DNA of 64,000 nucleotides. It comes from Xenoacremonium recifei. Lineage: Eukaryota; Ascomycota; Sordariomycetes; Hypocreales; Nectriaceae. The translations under genes were made by a program, and so were the position numbers. The notes beneath the pieces are model-generated. The model saw only the letters and a list, made by a program, of their open reading frames with translations. It searched no databases and had not been told where the DNA came from. The stretch is taken from assembly GCA_012184525.1 (NCBI GenBank), contig WOFQ01000013.1:310001-374000 (forward strand). Direction: 5' to 3'. Positions 42,724-54,224 of the stretch are shown here, in pieces. How positions within the stretch are numbered: the stretch's first letter is position 1; each line of letters begins with the position of its first letter.

Positions 42724-43936
42724 ATGCCTTCCTTCTCGTCTCTCCTTGCCACCGCCTCTTTGGTTGCCCTGGCTCGATGCCACGGTGTGATCCTCAACGC
42801 CCAAGGCCTTGACGGATCGCCAGCCAGTGTCGGCTTCCAAGGTGAGAATAATACTTTTGGGCGTCACGAGCAAGCACTAACAGACGAGGATAGTCGACGC
42901 TAAGATTGCCCGGGACTGCATCACTATCAACCCCTGCCAGCAGGACGCCACCATCATTCGTGATGCAGAGATCAATGCCAACATCGTGAACGAGTGTGGC
43001 CGCACAGAGTTGTCAGGAAACATCGACGTTGGAGAGAACACCGAGAATGCTATTGCTGCCAAGGCTGTCACTCAGGTCAAGGCCGGTAGTGAGATCACAG
43101 TGACCATTCACCAAGTCAACGCTGATGGTGCTGGTCCCTACGTCTGTGACCTTGATGAGACGAGCAACACTGGTGTCATCTCACAGGTAAGATACAAGAA
43201 CCGACTTCTCAAGAGGGTAGAGCTGACAGACACAAGAACCTCACTGTGTTGAACAACGTCCCCGGTGTCAACGGTCTATCCCAGGCCAAGGCTCAGAACT
43301 TCAACATCACTGTCAAGATGCCTGACAACTTCACTTGTACCGGAGGTGTGTAGAATTCTGATTCATACGACATCTTGATGCTAATAGACTACAGCTTCGA
43401 CCGGCAACATCTGCACCGTTCGCTGCCGAAACAACGCTCTTGCTGGGCCTTTCGGAGGTTGCTTCGCTGTCCAGCAAGCTGACACCAACGTAAAGACCAA
43501 CGCTGCCGGAACCATTGGCACCTTGGCGACTCTGGACGATGTCCTTTCCCAGGTCCAAGAGAACCAGGCCGATTTCGCTGTCGCGGTCAAGGCCAACGAG
43601 GAAGCCGGTACTGATGAAGCCAAGCAGAACCTCGCTGCCGTCAATGCTCTTCTGGGCAACACCGTCGTAAGCAACAGCTTCGCTACGCTAACGCCTAGTG
43701 TTGTTCTGGGTATTCAAACAGCGTCAACACTTGCTTCGGTCGTTGCTGGCACGACCACCGCCTCGGCCGTTGCCACTGCTGCTGCGGATAGCAACCAGAA
43801 CGACAACAACGACGGACACCACCACCATCACAACAACAAGCGTGCAAGCTGGGCAAAGCGAGCCGTGAAGCCCCAGGTTCATGAGTTGCGATGGGCTCGT
43901 CGTTTCCGGGGCGCTGAGGCCAAGCAGCGAGTGTAG
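42724..43936 (+). CDS. Egh16-like (Gas1/Mas3 family) secreted protein, 353 aa, four exons
   Basis: ATG at 42724 (atcATGcc). The introns are 42842-42893, 43187-43236 (AAG acceptor) and 43346-43394. The signal peptide is residues 1-19 (MPSFSSLLATASLVALARC), so the mature protein would begin with His20 (HGVILNAQGLDG). Family blocks follow: NPCQQDATIIRDAEI, NECGRTELSGNIDVGENTEN, VTIHQVNADGAGPYVCDLDE, and a Cys-rich CTVRCRNNALAGPFGGCFAV. The C-terminal third has an Ala/Thr/Val-rich stretch, then a GHHHHHNN cluster and Lys-Arg dibasic sites. The Egh16-like family (PF11327) contains infection-induced proteins of powdery mildew and the Magnaporthe appressorium proteins Gas1/Gas2. The biochemical activity is unknown. 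A surface or extracellular location is clear from the signal peptide. Confidence 0.88.
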
Positions 43937-44304
43937 GGGAGTGTAGGAGTAGGGGTAGTAGGTAGAACCAAGATCACACCATGCGTGGTCCAGAGCTCAG
44001 GTATCCAAATGGAGGCGGGCACCTTTAGGGTAGAGAGACGACAGGAATAGAACTTCGAATTGGCATGAAAATCTGTTTATGAGGTAACTGACTGTTGACT
44101 CTTTCGTAATATCATTAATATTGATGCGTGCTCATGATGCCGAGTGTGTGGATCAATGGCGAGCTGATAGTCATCGGTGTGCGAAGTTGGGTGCTGCGAA
44201 GAAAGCACACCTCTCTTCTTCTCCAGCTCGGGCCCATTTAGTGGCGTGCGACGTCCACTGAGTCGCTACAGGGCAGTGCTAAGTCGTTCGCGGGACACAG
44301 GTTA
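43937..44304. other. Convergent 3' region
   Basis: This is 368 bp between the 3' ends of the Egh16-like and MED18 genes. Only UTR-like sequence is seen. Confidence 0.5.
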
Positions 44305-45196
44305 TCAAGTCCTGCCAATCATGACCTTTTGAGGCAGTTTTTGGATGCCTTGCTGTTGCTGGGCGACTCGCGTATCGAAGATTTTGCGGTCGATGGCCTT
44401 GAAGTCGAAGACGCCGTCCAGCTCTTTCCTAATAGCAAGAACCTGGTCTTGGACTTTTCTGATCTCATCCGGTTTGTTGTCTTGTAGTACGTGCGCTTTG
44501 ATGACGAGGAACCATCGCTTCTGCGAGTCGATGGGGGTGAGAGATTCCCATGTAGGGAGGGAACTCCGGGGCGATGCGGGCGCTCCACGACGCTCGAAAG
44601 GCGAGTATTCTTCGACTTGGTTGAGGAAATAGTCTCTTGATAGACAGAACTCGATGTCATCCCGGAAAAATCTGTAGACCTCTTCGATTTTCTCGCCCTT
44701 GAATCTGTATAGGGTGAGTCTTTGTGAGCCGAATGACGAGACAGGGGACATACTGGTAATTATTGTCTCGCAGGACAGAGAATAACCTCTTCTGATCCCA
44801 AAGCTCGACTTTCTTCCGTTGAGTAAGTAAGGGCCGCCCATGAGGAGGGTCTGGAAAGTCTGTCCATCTGAGCATGCCCTGGGTGCCATCTAGGTTCATT
44901 GGTGAAGCACCGGGGCCGAAGCTTTGGTCCTTCAGAACTTCGTATCTGGTCTGAAGCACAAAGGATTGACGAGAGAGATTCTGGTGTAGCTCCTTCCATG
45001 ATTGCGCAACGTCGGGACGCATAGGCTTCTCAATCGCGTTCCTGTTCGCGATACCTCCTGGTCGAGGAGGGCCGTGGAAATAGAGCACACGGTGAACCGT
45101 TTCCCAAGGAACCATGCCACAGAGACCATTTAATATGGCGCAGGCAGCAGAGAGATCTGCATCCTCAACCAAGGCCGTGAGAAATATCTCATACAT
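44305..45196 (-). CDS. MED18: Mediator complex subunit 18, 280 aa, two exons
   Basis: ATG at 45196; the upstream in-frame extension begins with GTG and is not used. The intron is 44705-44753 (GTATGT...TACAG, 49 bp), in phase. The start MYEIFLTALVEDADLSAACA, then ILNGLCGMVPWETVHRVLYF, matches the N-terminus of Med18/Srb5, a beta-barrel subunit of the Mediator head module that pairs with Med20 and contacts RNA polymerase II. Later strands include LRWTDFPDPPHGRPLL, YRFKGEKIEEVYRFFRDDIE-type sequence at the splice, and LVIKAHVLQDN. The protein acts in the nucleus in transcription initiation and termination. Length is within the usual fungal range. It is divergent from PNKP across 449 bp. Confidence 0.85.
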
Positions 45197-45645
45197 TGTG
45201 ATCGCTAGGTTTGTCGATTCCTCCTGGCTGCAGCTTGGCACCGGCTTCTAAGGGCCACGCCAGGACACAGGGATGGGGCCTCAAGAAGACAGGTATCGGC
45301 AAGATGAATAGATGTCTCGCTTGCGTGTACGTAGAACTTGCGATCGGGAGCTTGAAGGATTGAGATGAAATGAATAGATGGGTACCACGGATTGATCAAC
45401 GAGCGTTGAGTTGAATGTTCTGAAGGTCTACGATTGGGCTGAGCTTGCCGTGAGTGAGTTCTACCTTATTGGTGGGGCCGACAAAGAGGTGAGCTTTCTG
45501 CACGTGACCGCGCGTCAAGCTCGCCCTCCTACCCTTACGCGAATCACAGTGCAGGGGAAGCTTTGTTCTGCTTGACAACGCTGCGCAAACATCATCTCCC
45601 GATTGACCTCTTGATGCGACCCCTACAGCTGCTACATAGCTCGAC
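45197..45645. promoter_or_regulatory. Divergent promoter between MED18 and PNKP genes
   Basis: 449 bp between two housekeeping gene starts. No TATA box stands out on either side, as is common for constitutive genes. Confidence 0.5.
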
Positions 45646-47143
45646 ATGGCACCTGGCAGTTCCTCAGGGAAGCGCAAAGCTCCCGACGCGCCAATTTCTC
45701 CTCCACCACTCAAGCGGAAGATCCAGAGCGGCACGACCAGTAGGATACCCGCCGAGTGCCTAATGAGAACCTCTTGCTGACTGGCCTGGCCCTAGAGAAT
45801 GCTGTAGCGAACTTCTTCACGCCGACTTCTCAGAAACCCAAGGACCGCACGACTTGGTCAGAACGAGCTCCGAATGACGATACCCTTGCGACCCTACTCG
45901 TTGGCCGTTACGATCCCGAGACCAAGGAGGAAAGACCCAGTAGCCGACGGAAAATCGCTGCGTTCGACCTCGATTCGACTTTGATCACGACTATCTCAAA
46001 GAAAAAGCACAGTTCTGATGCTGCGGATTGGAAATGGTGGCACAATGGCGTGCCGGGACGGCTTCGAGAGCTATACGATGACGGATACCGGGTGATAATC
46101 CTCTCCAACCAAGCTGGACTTACTCTTCATTTCCCTCCAAACTTCAAAGGGCCCAAAGGTACAGCTCAGAAACGAGTTGGAGAGTTCAAGTCGAAGTGCA
46201 GCGCGGTCCTGGCGAACCTCAACCTCCCAACTACAGTGTACGCGGCGACTGGGCGTGACATATATCGAAAACCGCGGACGGGAATGTGGAGCGAGTTGTG
46301 CGAAGACTACGATATCAAGGAGGACGAGGTGGACTTGGAGAACAGCTTTTTCGTTGGCGATGCTGGGGGGCGGACCGCCTCGCTGGGCAAGACCTCTGAC
46401 AGCGTGAAGGCCGTTTCCAAAGATTTCAGCTGCTCCGACAGAAATTTCGCACACAATGTGGGCATAAAGTACCAGACTCCGGAGGAATTCTTCCTCGGCG
46501 AGAATTCCCGAGACTTCGTACGGGAATTTGACCTTGCGGACTACCCATATGCAGACCAAGAGCCCACGGACGGCCTCGACCTGGTCTTCGAGCAGAAGAA
46601 CGACCAGGATATCATCCTCTTCTGTGGTCCGCCTGGAGCGGGGAAGAGCACGTTCTATTGGAAATACCTCAAACCTCTGGGGTACGAGCGGATCAACCAG
46701 GATACCTTGAAGAGTCGGGACAAGTGTCTCCAGGTTGCCAAGGACCACCTCCAGCAAAACGACTCCATCGCCATTGGTATGCCTCCACCAAGCCCCTCAT
46801 AACCCCCCATTTTAGCGACTGACCATGCTCAGATAATACAAATGCTGACCCCGACACTCGTGCGATCTGGATCGATCTTGCGAAGAAGTCAGGCGTGCCC
46901 ATTCGCTGTGTCTGGTTCAAAACTCCCCTGCATATGTGCGAGCACAACGATGCTGTCCGCGCCCTGAACCGATCAATGAACCCAGAATCGCGCGAAGGTC
47001 TGCCAAAGCTTGCGTTCAATGGCTTCGCCTCTCGCTACAAAGCCCCCCAAGCTAGAGAAGGATTCCAGGACATCGTGGAGGTGGACTTCAAGTTCCGGGG
47101 GACAAAGGAGGAGTACGATATCTGGGGTAGATATTGGATATGA
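45646..47143 (+). CDS. Bifunctional polynucleotide kinase 3'-phosphatase, 461 aa, three exons
   Basis: ATG at 45646. The introns are 45740-45795 (GTAGGA...CTAG) and 46777-46832 (GTATGC...CTCAG). A short basic N-terminus (KRKAPDAPISPPPLKRK) is followed by KNAVANFFTPTSQ (residues 32-44), which resembles a PCNA-interacting PIP box lacking the usual Gln. The HAD-type phosphatase domain has FDLDSTLI (Asp89, Asp91), VIILSNQAG and FFVGDAGGR. The C-terminal kinase domain has the P-loop GPPGAGKST (309-317) and a distal IRCVWFKTPLHMCEHND region. PNKP restores 5'-phosphate and 3'-hydroxyl ends in single- and double-strand break repair; the fission yeast enzyme is Pnk1. It is nuclear. The FHA domain of animal PNKP is absent, as expected in fungi. 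Confidence 0.9.
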
Positions 47144-48296
47144 GATGAGGGGAGACTCCGTATCTCACCGGAACAAACACCAAAGAGGGAAACATCGTCT
47201 CATGCTCCACACGGTCTAGTATGATGACGACGCGACAGCCAGGCTGCAACGAAAGATAGCGCAACGCGGAGGCCACGCGCCAAGCACGATGCTACCTTGG
47301 GTCTCGAGTCAGTCAATTCCTGTCGACCTTTATGTCTTCCTCGCGGATGATGTCGGAGCTCCGAGCATAAAGAATACAATCCTCCCCGTGGCATTCTCAC
47401 CGAACCCCGGGATCCCCCACCCTGGCCTCGCAGCGTCGAAACAAACTTCACTTTTAGCTCTGTGGGTACGATAACAGCCGGTCCGACTTTAACTGCCCGG
47501 AGACCAGTGAGCGTCGCCATTCTGCGGGGATAGCCAGAGTTTTTTCTTCCTTCGCGACCCGTTCCCTTCTCTAGCCAGACCAACGATCGTGTTGCGAGGA
47601 GCTTCCTAAAACGGGACACGAGCGCTGATCTCTGAACGGCTTGCCCGGGCGTCACCGTCACGGCGTCGTTGGTCTTCGAGAACAGCAGCGCTGACGATGG
47701 CGGCGTGAGCCCGAGGAGCTGTCAATTTACCCGGAAAGCTAGTTATTCTTGTCGCCAGTAGAACTACATGCTGCCACATTAACGTTTAGGGTGACGGGGA
47801 AATCCCGTCGTGTTCAGACTGCGCAGCGGGTGTTTACCGCCGCCCTTGTCCCTACACGCAGCAAAACATTGGCAATGGCGGGGAGCAAGGAATTTCTCCT
47901 CACGCGGACCAGAGATGTCATTCGTGGGGCAGAACAGAGCCCTCTGAGTGGCGCGTGTTTCTGCTTCCCCACGATACCCCAAACTAAGCATGGAGGCATC
48001 GCGGAGGAGACGACGGATTTGGAGCCGCCGTGATTGGCTCTCCCGAACAATGAACTGCTTGGCATAGGATCGTCGTTTTCGTCCCCAGCCATCGCTGGTT
48101 TGGGGGAGGTGTTTTCTATTTCGGAGATCGAAGGCCGTCCGACAGATAGTATAGTCTCAGAATGTACTACAGCCAGGTCAAGTATAAAGTTCCTGGGGCT
48201 TCCCACCTTGATGTACCGTGCCACCTTGTCATCTACGGAGTACACCGCGCTTGTTCCACTGCCGATACTGTGCTTGACACATCGTTCTTGTAGACA
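47144..48296. other. Upstream region of the transporter gene
   Basis: 1.15 kb between same-strand genes. Frames on both strands are short and without domains. GC-rich with several GGGG/CCCC motifs of the type bound by CreA-like repressors, but none is certain. Confidence 0.5.
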
Positions 48297-50087
48297 ATGG
48301 CTGGAGGCGTGAAGAAACCCGTCAACATCTTCAAGTTGAAGGACCTGGGCGAGCCCCAAGGTGTCTTCAACTGGCGACTATGGTTCGCCGTCGTGTCCTT
48401 CGGCCTGCTTGGTGCGGCCCGAGGCATTGACGAGGGTCTCATCTCTGGCGCCTTCAACTCAGATGATTTCCAATCCACCATCCACTTTGACACGTACTCG
48501 ACCGTTGAGCAAGCCAACATCAAAGCGAATGTTTCCGCTATGGTTCAGATTGGTTCCGTTGGAGGGGCTTTGATGTAAGTTTCCAGCGTCAGAAATTTCT
48601 TTAAACAGTCCTAACCTTGAGGCAGTGCGTTCTTCATCTGCGATCGGATCGGCCGAATTTGGGCAACTCGCTTCTTGTGCACAATTTGGGCGATTGGAAT
48701 TGCGATATTCATGGGTGGTGGCGTCAAGGGGAACCTGGGTGCTATTTACGCCGGTAGATTCATCGCCGGCTTGGGCGTTGGACAGACACCTGTCGTTGGG
48801 TAAGTTCTCCACGGTGGACATTCAGTCCTACAGTCAACACAGCTACAATGTACTGACTGCCGTAGACCCATCTACATTGCAGAGATCGCGCCAGCATCCA
48901 TTCGAGGTCTTGCAACATGCTGCTTCACGGGTGCTGTCTACCTGGGTATCGTGCTGGCCTACTTCACCAACTATGGCTGCCAGGTGCATATGAGTGACCA
49001 CACTCACGCCCGATGGCTTGTACCCACAAGTCTGCACATTATGATGTCGGGAATCATCTTCGTCCTTACCTTCTTCCAATACGAGTCGCCTCGATTCCTC
49101 GTCAAGCAAGGCAAGCCAGAGCAAGCCGCCCAGGTCATGGGCCATCTGCGACGACAGCCTGCGGATGGCGAATACGTCGTGCGAGAGATCTCTACCATCC
49201 AGGCTGCGCTAGACCACGAGCTTGAAGCCACCAAGGGCGTTGGCTGGGCTGGAAAGCTCAAGGAGCTGTTCCTTGTGCCCAGCAACCTGTACCGTCTCTA
49301 CCTGTCAAGCATGGTCCAGTTCCTGTCTCAATGGTCCGGAGCGGGTTCCATCACTCTGTATGCGCCCGACCTTTTCAGCCTTCTCGGCATCACTGGTACC
49401 GAGGAGTCTCTCCTCGTCACTGCCGTGTTCGGTCTCGTCAAGCTCACTGCGGCTATGATCTGCGCCCTCTTCCTTGTGGATGTTATCGGTCGCAAGCGGG
49501 CTCTTCTGACTGGTATCACCCTCCAGACGATTTCCATGCTCTACGTCGCCGGATTCCTTACCTCAGTGCCTAAGCTGGGTGTCGTCGATGACTACAGTGT
49601 CCCTGACAAGGACAAGGGAGCCAGCCGTGGTGCTATTGCCATGATTTACATCTCCGGTGTTGGCTGGGCGCTCGGCTGGAACTCCATGCAGTATCTGCTT
49701 ACTGCCGAGCTGTTCCCCCTCCGAATCCGAGCTTTGGCTACTTCGTGGGCAATGACTCTTCACTTCGCCAACCAGTATGGTAACTCGCGTGCTGTTCCCA
49801 ACATGCTCTTGCCAGTGTCCGATGGTGGTATCTCTCCCATGGGCACTTTCTGGTGCTTTGCCGCTGTCACCGTTGTCGGCGGTGTCTGGGTCTGGTTCTC
49901 TGTGCCAGAGACCAGCGGTCGTAGTCTGGAGAGCATGGATCACCTATTTGACCTGCCTTGGTACAAGATCGGTCTCTACGGTAATAAGGACGCCGAGCAG
50001 AAGGATATGATCGTCGACGAGAAGCAGCGCGCGGCTGAGGAGCAGTTTGGTCACACTCAACAGATTGAGCGGACCATCGATGCTTAG
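48297..50087 (+). CDS. MFS sugar transporter, 557 aa, three exons
   Basis: ATG at 48297 (gacaATGgct). The introns are 48575-48625 and 48800-48865, in phase. About twelve membrane segments are visible, for example WFAVVSFGLLGAARGIDEGL, LCTIWAIGIAIFMGGG and FWCFAAVTVVGGVWVWFSVP. Sugar-porter signatures: DRIGRIWATR after segment 2, GRFIAGLGVGQT, PIYIAEIAPASIRG after segment 5, YESPRFLVKQGK, and PETSGRSLE at the end of segment 12. The N-terminus (FNWRLWFAVVSFG) and the DEGLISGAFNSDDF loop are typical of fungal hexose, pentose or quinate-type permeases. The substrate cannot be assigned by eye. It sits in the plasma membrane. The long C-terminal tail is charged. Confidence 0.88.
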
Positions 50088-51516
50088 AATCGACCTTTAG
50101 GTCCTAGTTGCAAGTCTTTGTGATTCGCAGCGCTTATGATGTACATGTATATGAGACCACTATATGGACGACTGATGGATATGGAGTTGTATCTTCCCTT
50201 CAATAAATAGCGATACAACACGTTGACAATTCATAGCGATATCTGAACTCATCACTGTGCTTGAATCGATCTACCCCGTAGTAAGAGACGTGACAAAAAT
50301 GGGAATGATGAACTCGGCCCGGTGACTAGATTTGAATGCCGTGTTCGCCTCTCGTCCGCTTCAGAGTCTTGTGCCCAAATGGGAAGAGGTCGGACAATCC
50401 CCGCCTCAGTGGGCTTCTCCCCGACCGACTACCCCAGCCAAGGCTCTTGGCAGCAAGCTGGAAATTGGGGAAAGGATCGGGGAGACTCCGCTAGGTGGCT
50501 TATGCGGAGTCTCCGACTGAATCATGGAGTATACTGGGGTTTGCCTTGTTGGAGGTCGCGCTTAGGGGATGGAAAGGCCTCACTTGGGCACCATCTTGGC
50601 GTGGGGGACTGTCTTCCCGGGATTTTCTCGTCTACTATCTCTAGATATGTCAATAAGTCTATCATAAATTTGGAAATATTGAAACCCATGACTTGTTGCA
50701 GCGTATTAAGACTTGCACTGACAAATAAGCCAAGCCACGCGCTGAGCGTTGCAATGGTCTGTAGTCAAATCTTTTCCGGAGTAGTGCTAGTTTCACGCCC
50801 TCCTAAGCATATCAATAACACTTCTGCTAAAAAGGGTGTATCACGGCGAAATGAAGCCTGACTAACCATATCCTCCATCGTTCTTATGGACACCTTTCAA
50901 GTCCGCCGCATCCAATATACAGTTGGTGATACACTTTAGAACCGCTTCTGGTATTGGATTCTGTGATGTTGAAGTCAAATTTCCCCAGGTTGACTAATGA
51001 CCCTGGTTCCTAGAGCCCGGGAACCTACACCAGACCCACGAATCAAGAAAACCAGCGTAACTGAGAACCACGGAATAAAGCCAAATGCAGATTCATGATT
51101 GGATGCTTTCTCAGTCGTCTTTGAATGCAATTGCTAGTACGAACTGTTAGTACATTTCTTTATACTCTTTGATAATACGGTTCAGGTCTGCTCGCACTCA
51201 CATATCTCGTTCTGAGATCTCGCGGAGTGTCCAATACCTCCACCTAAGAAGGGTTTGTGGAAATACGTTTAGACCCAAGGTTCAAGGAACTTTCTAGACT
51301 AACCATGTGGCTGAAGTCAATTATTTACATTTTAACGACATCACGAATTGCTTAGAGCAAAGTAGCATTTATGAATCAAGTAATAATAACACTTAACGTC
51401 GAAAATGTTCTATTCTACCGTACTATCGACGTGTCAATTCACTACAAAATACAGACTGTCAACCACGTGATGAAGGAACCCTCTGCTCTTCGTTCAAATT
51501 GATAGTAATACTCCCT
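50088..51516. other. Convergent intergenic stretch with promoter-like hairpin segment
   Basis: Between the transporter and the acidic-tail gene. The segment 50320-50640 is GC-rich with several CGG/CCG pairs, GTGGGG and CCCCGC motifs, and a perfect 11-bp-stem hairpin GGAGACTCCGC / GCGGAGTCTCC (50481-50491, 50504-50514). The rest, 50640-51500, is AT-rich and carries no convincing frame. Confidence 0.5.
50481..50514. repeat. Inverted repeat, 11-bp stem, 12-nt loop
   Basis: GGAGACTCCGC (50481-50491) and its exact complement GCGGAGTCTCC (50504-50514). Each arm also forms CGG-N-CCG patterns, as recognised by fungal zinc-cluster factors. Confidence 0.8.
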
Positions 51517-52482
51517 TTATTTGTCATCGTCGAGAGAAATACCGCTATCTCCATCATCCATATCGATGTCTTCCCAATCCACATCGACGTCCTCACGGTC
51601 CATATCGATGTCCTCATGATCCATAACAAGATTCTCAAAGTCAGCGTCACTTATCTCCTGATCCTCGTAGATATCATCAAAATCGGGATCCGTGTACTCG
51701 TAGTCCATGTAGTCGTCTTCATCACTGAAGGGGTCCTCCCATCCGGGGAACAGTTCAGCAATCTCGGCGCTGCTAAGTAGAGACAGATCAAGGTTGATGT
51801 CATCAGCATCTGGTGGCGTGTCAGTGTAACCGAGAATGTATCTCTGTAAGGGTAAGCTGAACCCACGAAGTAGCGAAGATGGGCTCGGCATAGGATCAGT
51901 ACGAGTGTCAGCGATGGCCGGGTCATTTGTCAAATGGTTCAGCGATCCGCTTCCAAGCCTTATAACCGGCTCGCCGACGTATTCGACATTAATGTCGGGC
52001 AGTTCAGCTGGGGGTTCATTAGCCTCGAGTTCACGGTCAAGGGTGTGCCCAGTACCTCGACCATTTAATCTGTACCGATTCAAAATGGCGGCCACCTTCA
52101 TCCGGTTTCTCACCGGCCGTCTTTTCTGCTGGCCCAAAGGATATTCCTCCTCGGTTTCGGTTGAACTTCCGCACGAAGACAGATCCTCCTCGTCAAGCTC
52201 TCGTTGGTCTGAAGCGTTGTCGACCCAGCGAAGTGGCGAGAGCTTCTTTGGGGCGTATTTTTGCGCCTGGGCGAGCGCTTGCGACACAGCACGGCTAGGC
52301 GCCATCAGTCGTCGAGTAGGTAGCAGGAGGGGAACAGGGACAGACTCTAAACAGTTGGTGGCGGGTTCGGATGGTTGAGCCACAGAGTCAAGATGCGCAA
52401 CCTCAGGCGCACCATGAGATGAAAACACCTGGCAGCGGCCATTGCTGCTCTGAGGTGTGTCTTCGGAGGTGTTGAGATCCAT
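51517..52482 (-). CDS. Acidic-tail protein of unknown function, 321 aa
   Basis: Single exon, ATG at 52482, stop at 51517-51519. No signal peptide or membrane segment. Residues 55-80 hold LLLPTRRLMAPSRAVSQALA and a basic stretch; 120-135 contains a basic RRPVRNRMKVAAILNRYRL that may be a helix or nuclear signal. The last 80 residues are extremely acidic, with imperfect repeats of the type MDHEDIDMDREDVDVDWEDI, likely disordered. Acidic tails of this kind occur in histone chaperones and transcriptional activators, but no such domain is recognised, so the function is unknown. The AT-rich flanks and repeat-like tail suggest a lineage-specific gene. Confidence 0.65.
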   Translation of the reverse strand: MDLNTSEDTPQSSNGRCQVFSSHGAPEVAHLDSVAQPSEPATNCLESVPVPLLLPTRRLMAPSRAVSQALAQAQKYAPKKLSPLRWVDNASDQRELDEEDLSSCGSSTETEEEYPLGQQKRRPVRNRMKVAAILNRYRLNGRGTGHTLDRELEANEPPAELPDINVEYVGEPVIRLGSGSLNHLTNDPAIADTRTDPMPSPSSLLRGFSLPLQRYILGYTDTPPDADDINLDLSLLSSAEIAELFPGWEDPFSDEDDYMDYEYTDPDFDDIYEDQEISDADFENLVMDHEDIDMDREDVDVDWEDIDMDDGDSGISLDDDK

Positions 52483-54224
52483 ACTCGGCGGCTGTAAATG
52501 GTCTTTGCACTGCTGGCCTTCTGCGATGGTGACTGCTTTAACAGTCCTTCGTCAAATGGATAGGTCAGCTGTCTTTGACGGGATAAGACAGCTGCCGGGC
52601 GGATCAAGTTTGCGGTCAATGTTGTGGTCGAAATCGTTGAGGGAGGAAGATAGAATAAGGGAAGAAGGAAGGAGGGAGGAGGAAAGAACGAGGTGGCCAA
52701 TGCAGTCTTTAAACAAGAGACCCGACGCTCAAGGTACAGTGAATAGGACACCATGTTTTCGGCAAGCAGTTATGTTCATTAAAGATTCTATTGCTGGAAG
52801 TAACTTTTGATCGCCTGAACAACATCAGGGTCTTTAAAAATTCAGTTTCATACACCTATCGGGACTTTTCATTGGATATTAAACAAAAAGTTAGTTTTTA
52901 AAGGAGCAGAATAGACATTCGTGAATGGCCCATATATAGAGGTTGAGAATGATAGTGCGATCATACTCCGGTAGAATTTAGATAAGAAACTAGAGCAATA
53001 AATACTTGATGGATGATGCGATGTTATCGTGCGCATTCTCCCACGCGACTGGTTCTCGGGACCATGAAAAGGGAGTTCAAGCACGATGCGGATCAGCCCT
53101 TCCACCAAGATGGTCCAAAAAATGAGCTTCAGCAAAATCAGGCTCTTCCAGAATGAACTGAGCGAGTAAAAACTTTGCCATTTATTCGTCGTCATCGATA
53201 TAAACAACATCACTGCCATCCACCTCCACCCTTTAAATATGGGAAATGAGAATAACATGGAGATGGGAGATGGGAGATGAGGCTTTGCTTTCGAGTTTCA
53301 TTTTCGCTCGAATATCTCTATAAAAAAATGTCTTGAAGACTATTCACTGTTTAAAGGCAGTCTTGGTTGCTTTAACTAGAGACGCTAAATTGAACAAGTC
53401 GAGTGACTGAACACGATCGCCGACAACAACAAACAGGGAGACCTGAAAGCCGACGGCGCAGTACTCAAAGAACCCACTTCAGTACAAGACTACAGTTCAG
53501 ATTAACAGATCACGGCAGTCTTTATATACCTCCACGAATCTGCCCCTTGGTAGGAGTCACGTTGTGGATTAAGAACTCTCGCCTCGTGCAGACAGTGAGC
53601 GGGACGGCTCCCACCGATCCCAGATGCTTCACCAAAAGACACTCCTTAAGCATTCGAATGGAGTCCAAGGCGTTCCATAACAGTTAAAAGCTGGATAAAC
53701 CAAGTTTTCCCAGGCCCGACCGCCGTAATCTCGTCGCCCAGAGACAATGCTCCTCCCCCGAAAGTACCTCTTCAGCCCAGGCGCGTGCTCTGCTGCTTCC
53801 GGCTCGCGATGGCATCAATACATTTAGAACATCCTCCAATTGAATCACTTGACGATAAGATTGTTCTACGGTCCTCTGTTTGAGAAAGACGTCATGGTAT
53901 GAGTCAGGTGACAGACTGATTGACGATTTCTCACCTCTCTCTGACCCGCCTCGATCCTATTCAAACGCGAAAACAATAGGACGCAAGTGATCAGATTTCT
54001 CACTTTTCGTTCAGCTCATCTTCAGACCCAGACACAAACGCGAAGGGGCAGTCAATGGTCTCTTTCCCGAGTATAAAGGCATCGCCTCCTTCCCTTCACC
54101 ACCCACCTCGGACTTCCCAACTTCATCACCAACATTTGCAGGTTGGTTTCGAGCACATCATCTCCTTGCCCATCCCGCATCGATCCCTCGTTATATATCT
54201 ATCCTTCCCCTGAACATCTCCAAC
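52483..54224. promoter_or_regulatory. Divergent upstream region, partly AT-rich
   Basis: 1.74 kb between divergent starts. 52750-53400 is AT-rich with no credible frame. A TATAAAGG (54072-54079) lies about 146 bp before the 54225 gene, followed by a pyrimidine-rich leader. Nothing else is called. Confidence 0.5.
54072..54079 (+). promoter_or_regulatory. TATA box of the 54225 gene
   Basis: TATAAAGG about 146 bp before the ATG, followed by a leader without ATG. Confidence 0.5.

Noticed and set aside
47149..47160. 12-bp match (GGGGAGACTCCG) between sequence before and after the transporter
   Set aside because: Matches of 12 bp are expected by chance many times in 64 kb.
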